Origin: Neelides folsomi
Lineage: Eukaryota > Arthropoda > Collembola > Neelipleona > Neelidae
DNA: 64,000 nt
Assembly (NCBI GenBank): GCA_034687125.1
Contig: JAQGBZ010000107.1
Coordinates: 123,470 to 187,469 of the forward strand
Direction: 5' to 3'
Both the position numbers and the translations under genes were made by a program. The notes under the pieces are model-generated. The model was not told the DNA's origin and made no database searches. It saw only the letters and a program-made list of their open reading frames with translations. Position 1 is the first letter of the stretch, and each line of letters begins with the position of its first letter. Positions 36,350 through 46,819 of this stretch are shown one piece after another.

Positions 36350-38400
36350 ATGGACAAGTCTGGAGTAAGTTTTCCACATGGCCCAATTAAACTCTCATTT
36401 CCTTCATTATCTTTAACAATTAACTCGAAATTGTTTCATATTCCGATTCTCCATTTTTTGGTCTATAGATTGGTGTTAATTTTTTAATTCTTGTTTAGGT
36501 TTTGTACACGTACGGGGGAAACTTCCGAGCATTGAGGATCCTCATTGCTGCCGGCTATTCAGGAGTCGATGTCTCCATTGACTCGAAGTTCACCTTCGGG
36601 TGCACGAACAAGTCAGCGGAATTTCTTGCCAAATTCCCTGGTGGAAAGGTATTTTATACATGTTACATATTTCATTTAACAAATTATATAATTTAATTTA
36701 AAAAACAGCAAGTTTTCATTTGTGTAATAAATATTATTTTTTCATAATCCAAAGGTTCCAGCATATTCTACCAAGGATGGATTTCAATTAAGCGAGACTG
36801 ATGCAATTACCCGGTACGTTGCGAGCGATGACTTCAAAGGAGGAAAATGCCTCAAGGGTCAAGCGAAAATTGATCAATGGATGTCCTTTGCACAATCCGA
36901 GCTCTACCCAGCTGTCTGCGGTTGGCTCTACCCAAACCTCTCCATTATGGCTTTTAACAAAGAGGTATCTTATTTAAATGCTCATTTCAAAAAGAATATT
37001 TCGTTTTTATGATGAAGCGCTATACTAGTTTCGATTTGCTGAATTTTATTGAGGAAATCGCGCTCGCCGTACCGATCACTAATTCTTAATATAAACTAAT
37101 CTCCTGCTTTTATACATTTAATTAACATTTTTCTCCTAAACTTTTAGCAAGTTGCAAAGGCAAAAGCTGAAGTCGAACGGACCATGAAGCTTCTTGACGA
37201 TCATCTTCTTACGCGAACATATATTATTCGTGAAGCAGTGACACTTGCTGACATCTGCGTGTTTACAACACTTGTTGACATCTACAAGCATCTTTTCGAT
37301 GCCGAAAGCAAGGCAGCTTTCGTTAATGTCAATCGTTGGTTTGATACTATCCTCAACCAACCAATTGTGAAGAAAGCGCTCGAAAGCTACAAATACGGAT
37401 TCTCATACTGCACTGTGCCAGCCAAATTCGACCCGGTTAAGTTTAAGGAAATTGGCAGCGGTGAGTTTTTACACTTTTTACATTATAATTTATCCAATCA
37501 TAAAATTGTTCCATCCTGAAATTTTGAAAACGATTACTTCATTGCATAAATTAATTTATAGCTGGCGGACCAGGAGGACCTAAGAAGGATGAGAAGAAGA
37601 AAGAAGAGAAGCCCAAGGCCAAGAAGGAAGAAAAGCCAAAGGCGAAGAAAGAGGAAGAACCAGAAGAAATGGACGAAGCCGAAGCTGCTCTTGCACTCGA
37701 GCCCAAATCTAAAGATCCACTCGATGCTCTTCCTAAAGGGTATTTTAATTACTTCAAATTAATTAACTCAATTTATGGTTCAATTAACATTCCAAACATT
37801 CTTATTTTCTTCCTACGTTCTATAATGTCAAACTTAACTTTTTTATTACAGAGAATGGGTTATGGATGATTTCAAGAGATTTTACTCAAATAACGACGTT
37901 GATAAGTCCCTTCCATACTTTTGGGAAAAATTCGATTCTCAAAATTACTCAATTTGGCTTGGAGAGTATCAATATAATCATGAACTTACCAAGATCTTCA
38001 TGAGCAGCAACCTCATCGGAGGTATTTGAATTGTTTATTTTAACATTAAATTCATTAATTAACTTAATTTAAAAGATAGGACTCTTAATATTTCCACACA
38101 ATTTTCTGAATTTTTCTAGGAATGTTTCAACGATTAGACAAGTTGAGGAAGAATGCATTCGCGTCCATGTGCCTGTTTGGAGAAGACAATAACAGTAGTA
38201 TTTCGGGTGTTTGGGTCTGGCGAGGACAAGAACTTGCCTTCCCCCTTTCTCCGGACTGGCAAATTGACTATGAGACTTACACATGGACAAAGCTTGACCC
38301 CCAATCGGCCGATACTAAGAAGATGGTTGAGGAATACTTCGCGTGGACCGGAGCCGACAAAGAGGGTAGAAAATTCAACCAAGGGAAGATCTTCAAATGA
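36350..38400 (+). CDS. EEF1G: Translation elongation factor 1 gamma
   Basis: eEF1G is the structural subunit of the eEF1B exchange complex that recharges eEF1A with GTP. Seven exons (36350-36364, 36499-36648, 36755-36964, 37148-37460, 37562-37739, 37852-38021, 38120-38400) join to 438 aa (human 437). Exon 1 codes only MDKSG. Residues 1-210 are a GST-like fold ([20 protein letters not shown] ... [15 protein letters not shown]). A Lys/Glu/Pro-rich linker follows ([18 protein letters not shown]). The conserved C-terminal domain has [37 protein letters not shown] and [13 protein letters not shown], and the protein ends NQGKIFK. Intron 3 holds a structured element annotated separately. Confidence 0.98.
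37009..37082 (+). ncRNA. Candidate intronic snoRNA-like element in eEF1G intron 3
   Basis: Within the sense strand of the intron, a perfect C box (ATGATGA, 37009-37015) is followed by CTGA at 37039-37042 and then TGAGGA, a possible D'/C' pair. The same stretch can fold: CGATTT (37032-37037) pairs with AAATCG (37055-37060), and AGCGC pairs with the overlapping GCGCT. No perfect final D box is seen (ACTAATT lies where one would be expected). The local GC content is raised. It could be a C/D-type or hairpin-type snoRNA, or chance. Confidence 0.35.
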
Positions 38401-39695
38401 ATCAACATTTCTTCCGAAATAATACATATTTACCCTTGTTTCTCCATTCTCTTCAGAGATCCGAATAAAATCGTTGTTGGGAATATGTTGTGTCCTATGT
38501 ATCGATTTTATATTTGCATTGATACAAAAAAGTATATGGGCATATCGTTGTGTATAAGATGAAAATTAAATTGAAATTTTTATAGAAAATTAGTTTTATT
38601 CGCAAGTTTAGCAAGACTCAAATTATGCTAATTAATGTATTAAATATAAAATATGGTTTACAATAGGCATATTCTTATATTATATCTTAGGACATTTTAA
38701 ACCACATTTAATTTTTGGACAATTTATTAAAAATTATCACTAAATAGTTTTACAATTGTTAGTTTTAATACTTACTTTTTTAGATATTAAGTAAACTCCA
38801 TCATATTTGCGTAACTTAAATTAAAATTAATGTTAAAATTAAAAGTCTTGAATTGTAAAATGTTAAGAAGAAGCATAGGCCTATTCTTAACAGTTGGAAA
38901 GAAAATCTACACTTTCTACACAATTGTAATGTGTATTTAAAAATCAGTCCCTATTAATTGAAAATCATACAGGTCCGTAATAAAGTAGGTAAATTATATC
39001 CAATTTGTCTAAAAGCCCATTACTAGACTTTGAGAAATTAAAAGTATAGTTACGCCTACATGGTATAGTAGGCAAATCACAAAATAGCTGGATTCGTTCC
39101 TCTATCGGCTCAATCTATCATAAAAGTAATTAGGTAGCTTAAAGATAGTTTATCAAGTAATTAAAACAAGTAACCTTCAAAAATCACTTCTTTTGACTTT
39201 CACCCTCACTTGTATTTAAATAGCGAGAAAGGATATATCACTTTTAAATGGGTTTATTAGAATATACAATATACAGATATTTATTTATGATACAACTTAA
39301 GGTAATTACAGGTAGAGATGGATTTATAAGACCATTCCGAAGTCTTTCTTTACTTTTTTTATCAGTTTTGATATGACTTGAACTTGTCTTATATATTAAC
39401 CTCGCCTTTAGTATAAAAAAGGTGTCAAAAATTAAGGAATGAATATAATGTACAGTTAAAAAAGGAAAGTAATTAGGAATTTATCAAGAGTCTTAATCTA
39501 GAATTTGTTAATTTTTAAAAATAACCAATATGGTTTAAATATTATGCAGATACTACGCATAATATCAAACATTAGAGCATTACATTTTAGCTCGTTAATT
39601 TAATAATGATGAAATTGGCCAATAATCCAATGTTTGTTGACGTTTCAAATTTTAAAACAATCAAATCAGACTTCTTTATATTCTATTACGTGCAT
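38401..39695. other. Convergent 3' intergenic region (eEF1G / ENTPD)
   Basis: Two 3'UTRs and AT-rich spacer. No coding signal or repeat was identified. Confidence 0.5.
38464..38469 (+). terminator. eEF1G polyadenylation signal AATAAA
   Basis: AATAAA lies 64 nt after the eEF1G stop codon and is followed by a GT-rich stretch (GTTGTTGGG), a classical arrangement. Confidence 0.7.
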
Positions 39696-41887
39696 TTACG
39701 CTCCATTTTGTATATTGTGATAAGCGAGACCAAGAGCCCAACTTATCTCATGACCATGAACTTTCTTAAGAGCCAGTAGCGGAGTGTGTTTTGCGAGTCC
39801 ATAGCCATTGTGGAGTAAAGCACCCATAAAAGTCACATCTAGACAAAGGAGTGGTAGTTCGGCATTTACAGTTCTGCAAGCTTTTTTGCCGGCATCAAGG
39901 TAATTCTGAAGTGTGAGTTTTCCTCCTTCAACTGGATCTACAAGAAATATGAGATTTAATCATTGGTTCACTCAATTGCCTAATTAAGCACTTTATTAAT
40001 GATGATAATAATCAAAAATTCTATTATGAAATAACAAAATATTTGTAATTGATTGAAATTGTTAACAAAGTCTCACCAACAAGACCAGCTTCAGCAGCTC
40101 TTTCAAAGAAATAGGAAAATACGACAATCTGCCTGTTGAGATCCTTTGATTTAATTATCTTTTTCTCTTCAATGAGCTTTATAATAATTTTATGGCACTC
40201 CTCCCAATCGGCCACTGGCTCCTTTCGAACGAATCCATCGTATGAGACTTTTTCGAACTTCCCATTTTCAATTCCCCTGAAACAAACGACATTTATAATT
40301 TTTTGCTTTCTTAAGAAAATTAGCCATAATACATAATAGTTAATAGGTTAAAATTTATTGAATTTTACTTAATAGTATAAGTGATTCCAGCATGGGCCCA
40401 TTCACGAGTCACAGCTGGATTTACACAAGGACTCAATAGTGTTGTCGATGTAGTGTTGTTGTAAGTAAGAACCGACTTTCGCACAGATTGCAAACCAAGC
40501 CCCAAATAACTAATCATTTATACAAAATCAGTTAATACTTTTAACTTTTTTCTGTAAATAATTACTATTAATTTAAATTACAAATTACTACAAGATTTAC
40601 CTGTAGGTAAAAAGAGATACCGGTCGATGGAATAAAGATATATTTTTTATATCTTCTTTGGGGTATAAGCTGAGAGTATCAGGCGAAGTTGCGACGGTTA
40701 TTTGAGTTGAGCCACCACCGAGGTCAAGAGCCACAACTGTCTTCGACACTGGACCACCTATTCTATCTGTTTTGAGTAATACGAATTATTTATTAAATAT
40801 TAAAATTTAAAATTAATAAGATTAATAATAAAGATTACAATTGTAAATAATGGGGTATAAGTTGCTTTATTTTTATACGATTGTTAATTTAAAGAAAGCA
40901 ACTTATAGCCCACCCAGTACTAACAATAAGATTTAAAATGCTATACCTAATAAGAAGTTAACTGAAAACCAAGAAAAGATTCCTTCGTCAACACCGTCCA
41001 TGATCTCCACAGATTTGGCATTTGTGACAAAACCGCTATTTTGAATGACTTTTGACACCTATAAGGAAAGACAGTTCTGATCAGATTTCATGTTATTTTA
41101 GAGTGTACATAATCTTTAACAGTAATTATAACTTTATCCTTACTTCTTCGAGAATTGCATCAGCCTTTTCTTTCGGGAGAAGTCGAAGCCCAGCAGTGGC
41201 TTTTAATGACACAGGCGTTGATCCCCAATTTTCTTTCGGTATGAAATCTTTGGCTTTCCCAAGTAATAATTCGACACTTTTAGCTGCATTTTTGGGTTCT
41301 TCGGCATAGAACGAGAGCCCTGGTTTAACTTCAGCAAACAACTCTTCATCTTTCAATTTTAAAGAATTATCTGTAAAAAGAAAATTAATGTAGAATCAAT
41401 CAATTTTGTTGCTCCTTCAAGTCGACAATTCACGATTTCTTTATTCATTTCATTATTGGTTGATGTCATACAATAATTATTTAATCGATAATTGAATTTG
41501 GTACAAACCTCTGGTTGCTTGATTAAATTCAAATGCAAGGACTCGAGTTCCAGTCGATCCAGCATCAATGACAACTGCGTAAATTTTCTTTTGAAAGCCA
41601 AATCTTAAATGGACATTCTCATCCCACCATGTCACTTTATGACCTCCACAACCAATCTCCGTGAAGAAAGTCACACTGAAAAATAGGAGAACGAAAACTC
41701 CCAGGGCGAGTAAAATCTTTTTAGAAAACGTTGGCCGGAACATTTTCCCTCCTTTCAAAGTTCCATCTTTAACTTGGCCGTTCTTATCTGATTTGGTTAA
41801 ACTGGTTGACGACGAAGGAGTTGTCCTTTCCCGGTTCCGGAAATGAAGTGAATCACTCTCTCCAACCATCGTCTTCTTCTCTCCCAC
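39696..41887 (-). CDS. Ectonucleoside triphosphate diphosphohydrolase, ENTPD5/6 type
   Basis: These GDA1/CD39-family enzymes hydrolyse nucleoside di- and triphosphates, often UDP/GDP in the ER-Golgi lumen, where they support glycosylation. Seven exons (41887-41509, 41370-41144, 41058-40947, 40766-40601, 40509-40369, 40276-40077, 39937-39696) join to 488 aa; starting at the second Met (41869) gives 482. A cytosolic Ser/Lys-rich tail is followed by one membrane segment (about 58-75, ILLALGVFVLLFFSVTFF). Apyrase regions are intact: ACR1 DAGSTGTRVLAF (from ~108), ACR2 LKATAGLRLLP, ACR3 IMDGVDEGIFSWFSVNFLL, ACR4 VVALDLGGGSTQIT and ACR5-like HEISWALGLAYHNI. By length and the single N-terminal anchor it is closest to ENTPD6/5. 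A MITE sits in intron 3. It may remove the GDP formed by fucosyltransferases such as the nearby FUT8, but that is inference. Confidence 0.94.
40846..40917. mobile_element. 72-bp hairpin MITE in ENTPD intron 3
   Basis: The left arm TGGGGTATAAGTTGCTTTAT pairs with the right arm AGCAACTTATAGCCCACCC. The centre CGATTGTTAATTTAAA closely matches TGATTGTTTATTTAAA of the element at 11475, so both belong to one family. TA flanks are present (40844-40845 and 40918-40919). It is non-coding and contained within an intron. Confidence 0.75.
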
Positions 41888-43829
41888 TTTTTACCTCTCT
41901 CTCTCTCGGAGATTTCAAAGACAGGGCTTCTCTTCTCGCTGATTATATAAAGCTCTCTCAGTCTGGTTATCTCTTTATGCTCCAATGTATGCAGCTCGAA
42001 TGGAAGCTCGGCAAGCTCGGCCTTCGCGATGATTCTATGATTCAAAATAATGTTGTATAACTTTTCTTTATTGCTCACGTTGGTTGATGAATAGATTAAT
42101 CGAGGTGTTACGTAAAGAAAGGATGAGCCGGTAAGAGATCAGTACGTGTAAAAATAATTCGATTTACTTGCTTGGATGACAGATGGAATTTAAACGGTGT
42201 GAGAGAAAGAGTGAGAGGAGAAAGAACGTCACGGGATTCCAAGTCACAAGAGGAAGAGTTTGGGATGATATATTTGTATTTATTTAATAGAACTCGAAAT
42301 ATGATACGGTCGTACTTGTATCGTTATATCATTATGTATTTGTTTAATAAACCACAAATGAACCACTTGAACGATAGTGATAATGATAAAAGATATTTAT
42401 ACAATAATTAGCTATACTTGTGTACTTCATTGGGGCTTTGCCACTGCCACAAATAAGCACCAATTTAACAAAATACCTAGATTAAGAGCTAGATAAGGGT
42501 AATTTACTTTATTGTAAGAACTAAAATATTAAAAAAATCGGATTTTTACTTTATATTTTATCTTGACTAATTACTTAATGTATTAACCGTTTCTTTCCAA
42601 AAGTTTCCTTGTGACATGGACATGAGTAGAGTACATGAGGCAAGGCTTAATATGGTATTACCCGTATGACAATGACGGTATAAGCCAAGGCTATATATGG
42701 ATAATTTTTAATATACAAAACAATATTTAAGTTGATAAAAATAAATACTCATTACACAAGCTACAAATTAACTGGAAATTATTGCATTATTCTATTTATA
42801 TACTTAAAATATTCATACTCGACATTTAAAAACTTTAGGCTATAAAGTAGGTAATTCTTTGGCTTCTTCGCCATAATTATATGTAGCTATCACTTCCTTA
42901 TTCAATTACAGTACTCTAATATGCTGGAGTTTTACAATTTGCTCTTGTTGAATTGCTAATTATAAGGCAAATGAGCTATAATTAAATATAAAAATTGCAT
43001 ACTTGCAATCTATCTGTAATATAGCCAGTGAGTCTCAATGTGCGATGATAATATCAAAGTGATATACTGTATAAGTATACCTAAAAAATACGCATTAGAC
43101 TCATTACATCTTATTATCTATTTATTACCTACAATTTATCATAAGATCGAATGGGGAGATACGTAAAAAGAATCATTCTTTTTGTACATATTCCAATTTT
43201 TAGAATTTTTGAATCTAATAATGAACTTTAATGATATCTAAACTACCATATGTCTATTGATTGTCATTTTGATATTTTATTATGGTTATGATATATGAAT
43301 GGTGTGTACAGATTAGTATTTTTAGTATAACTTTCAAATGAATGAATTGAAATAAATGAAAATCAGGAGTCAAACATAATGTTGGACTTGTTGAAAGGTT
43401 TTGGTGCATCGTTTGTTCATGGGTATGATTTGCATAAAGGGAGAGGAATTTTGAGCTTTTTCGTGGTCGACTGTGGGAGAATAATGGCTGAGAGTTTGGT
43501 GGTTTTCGCAGGTGGAGAGGCTCGTGTACCTTCATTACGAGATTCCTCCGGGGTGAGATAGGCAGGCAGCAGGTCTGGTAGATGTAGACATGTTTCAGTA
43601 GCCTTCTACCCAACTTTTCGCGAGTCAATATTTTGTAGATCAATACATGCGCTCAGACAGAGGAAAGAGAACAAGTCTTCAACAGTTCTTTGAGAGCGAA
43701 GATCCTTCTCCGTTTTCGGACACCTTCTCACCTCCGAGAGAGACCAAAATCGGCGGTGGCCTTCGACCTCGCCCAAACTCCAGCCCTCTTTAGCATCCCT
43801 GCAAGGCCGTCTCTTCCACAACCGTCAAA
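41888..43829. other. Divergent intergenic region between ENTPD and calcineurin B
   Basis: The ends should hold the two promoters and 5'UTRs. The stretch 43380-43830 is more GC-rich, with a 60-codon open frame at 43379-43561 and overlapping minus-strand frames, none recognisable. It is best explained as promoter or 5'UTR sequence of calcineurin B. Confidence 0.45.
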
Positions 43830-45785
43830 ATGGTACGAGCGAATTTGGATCTCTCCCATATTATACACACCTTTTTATTATTATTAAATACATACACGCC
43901 CTTCTTCGTTTACAATACTCGTCAACTCATTTCCAATTGTTTACCATACATTTATTATATTTAGGCCCTTCTTTTATCCCTTTTCAGGGTTAACTCCCAA
44001 CACATTTTCTCCCCTCTCTGTTCTTCCCAATTTATATTTAATGAGAGCTTTGGGAAAATCTGCGAATTATTTTTGCCATCGTCAAACTTGACATATTTTG
44101 CAAATTATTTTTAGTTTAAATTTTTAATATCGGTGGAGGGATTATTATATCAAGGGTTAATACAGTTTTACACATGCTTTATTTTTGAATTATGATAAGT
44201 TTTTACACGATACCAGATTAATTTTTACATTTTTAAAATGGTTTTTGTATTATTTAACACAATGTAAATTACTCAAGTTTTAAATTCGATCAAACCCCAA
44301 ACCGATTTATTTGGCGAATTTCTTTATTTTAAACATAGTTTTGATTAGTTTCGATACCATATTTTCAAGTACTCAAACGGAACTAATTGATCGTAGTTTA
44401 GATGATGAACATTTTATATTAAAAGGAACAACTAACATTTTTACTTTAGAATAGTCAATTTAGTGAAATTAGTAAAATTTTTAGATTTTAGCTCTGTAGT
44501 ATTTGAGTAGCTAGTTGAATTTCAGATATTCACACGCACACACGTCTCATAAAATATGAGAAAAATTGAGGCAATTGAGGATCCCATAAGAGAGAAATGT
44601 ATTATGGGAAAAAGAGTGTAAGTTTTGATGAGAGATTATCTCTGTAATACAATTGAGTTGAGGAGGTAAAAGGGTAACTTGCTTGTAGAAATTGTGCAAT
44701 TATGCTTAAGATGTCTAACTCGTTTATTTCAATAGGGGAATGAAGTATCACTGAACTCAGAAATGTGCTCCCACTGTAAGGCCTATTGTATGGTTTCACA
44801 ATTTCCGTCTTCACATATTTAAATGGGTTTAATTAAATTGTAATGGGCCGGATAATTAGTTGATCCTGAGGAGATCAAGAGATTGGGGAAAAGATTCAGG
44901 AAGCTCGACCTCGACAACTCCGGTTCGCTCTCCGTGGACGAGTTCATGAGCTTACCCGAGCTACAACAAAATCCTCTCGTACAACGTGTCATCGACATCT
45001 TCGATGCTGATGGAAATGGAGAAGTCGACTTTAAAGGTACAAAATAGACACATCGGTTTAATTAAATCTGGAATAAATATTAAAACAAGTAAATAATTAG
45101 GAATTAGACGATGAGACAGTTGAATCGATTACGCATAACGACTTTCACTGCTTTCTCTTATAAAATAGTTTAATTGATCGGCTTTAAGAGTTATTTGCAA
45201 AGTATAAGCTTTTTACCATTTTAAAAGAATGTTTATCATGTTAAACTTATAGCTTAAAATGATATTAATAAATTAGTGGTTTTTCTGTGATTAACTCTTG
45301 AATTAATTATCTTTAATTATGACTGTAAATTAATTTATATTGGTTATTAATTTTCCAGAATTTATACAAGGAGTCTCTCAATTTAGCGTAAAGGGAGATA
45401 AAGAATCAAAATTGAGATTTGCATTCAGGATCTATGACATGGACAATGATGGTTACATCTCCAACGGAGAACTTTTCCAAGTAATTCGTCTATCCACTCT
45501 CAATTACATAACTATGTAGTACCGGTTAAAATAATGTTAACATTAAACTTTATGAGAAGATTTCTCGTTCGTTGCATTGCTTTTGTTTATTCATTACCCT
45601 GAATTTTTTTGCAGGTATTAAAAATGATGGTTGGAAATAATTTGAAAGACACCCAACTTCAACAAATCGTTGATAAGACGATCCTCTTTGCAGACAAGGA
45701 CGAAGACGGAAAAATATCATTTTCAGAGTTTTGTTCAGTTGTTGGCAATACAGACATCCACAAGAAGATGGTCGTTGATGTGTAG
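43830..45785 (+). CDS. CanB: Calcineurin subunit B (regulatory, EF-hand)
   Basis: The Ca2+-binding regulatory subunit of the calcineurin phosphatase. Five coding exons: 43830-43832 (the ATG alone, donor ATG|GTACGA), 44736-44775 (40 nt), 44860-45036, 45359-45480 and 45615-45785. They join to exactly 170 aa, the same length as human PPP3R1. After splicing the protein starts [20 protein letters not shown], giving the N-myristoylation glycine at position 2. Four EF-hands follow ([52 protein letters not shown]), and the protein ends HKKMVVDV. Both tiny 5' exons are needed to recover the conserved N terminus and are easily missed by gene finders. Intron 1 is about 900 bp. Confidence 0.95.
43833..44735 (+). 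other. Calcineurin B intron 1
   Basis: A 903-bp AT-rich intron between the ATG-only exon and the 40-nt second exon. It contains a short CA-repeat-like stretch (about 44531-44545). No coding sequence is seen. Confidence 0.75.
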
Positions 45786-46819
45786 AAATTGTTCTTCATC
45801 CACTGCCATTTTTTCTATCGTATTTCTCCCCAGTCCCAAATTTCCCTTCCTCTTTTCCTCCTTGAGTTCCTCCTTTACAATGGCGGGCAGCAATCTTTTA
45901 CAAACTTAATCCTTCGGATTAAATACTATTATCATTAACAACCTAATTAACATTAAGTACACACTTTATTTAAAACACTATTCTTATAAATTGTGAATCG
46001 TTTTGAATGAAGATCACTGTATAAGATTCCCAGGAACCCAACAAGTGATGTTGGCCCTTCCCACCCCCAAAATTTTCCATATTTACAAAAATCGTTAATT
46101 AATCATAATTAATTACAATATATTGTTACATATTAGATATCTCTATGTACAATATGTAAATCTGTTAAATACTTAAATGTGAATCGTTTTCTTTGATTTC
46201 TCCACAAGTCTATCCATATAAAGCTATCTTTTGATTGTTATTGAGCTACATATACTAAATATATTGTCTAAAATTAAAACAATGAATGGATTATAGGTGT
46301 TAAAGATTTTAAGCCATTGTTCTAGTCTAGTCTTTCTCTACTTTAATTAAACACTAACAATCTTGTATAAAATTATAGGCTAAAGCTAAACAAAGCTAAA
46401 CTTTTACCTTCTAAATAATATAACAAATCTACAATTATCAACTTAATTAATTAAATGTGTAAACTATATGGTACTTATTAAATATTATGTAATAAGCATG
46501 GTGTGCGAGAACTTGAATTCAGCCCCTGAGAGACTTGTCCTAATTAAATAACTCGATTTGGGACGGGACAAAGACAATTCAGTGGAATTTTTCAATATTA
46601 TTAATTACGATCGTCTCGAATAATATAACTTCACTATATTTGATTTCAACCCAACTGCATAATGAATGATGTGCATTAAAATCAATAAATAAAAGTGAAT
46701 AATAATGAAGTACGAAATGTAATCAAAATTTTCGAACGATGATACCAATGATGATGAATAAAAACTCGAACTCTATACTTCAAACTTTCTCTCCTTTTAT
46801 TTCATAAAAACTCTGAGAG
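45786..46819. other. Convergent 3' intergenic region (calcineurin B / RPS4)
   Basis: AT-rich 3'UTRs of two convergent genes. Nothing else was recognised. Confidence 0.5.
46796..46801 (-). terminator. RPS4 polyadenylation signal AATAAA
   Basis: AATAAA on the minus strand, about 20 nt after the RPS4 stop codon. The 3'UTR would be very short, as is usual for ribosomal-protein genes. Confidence 0.6.

Noticed and set aside
43254..43821. Minus-strand frames upstream of calcineurin B
   Set aside because: They overlap the GC-rich leader/promoter region, match nothing known and lack supporting splice structure.
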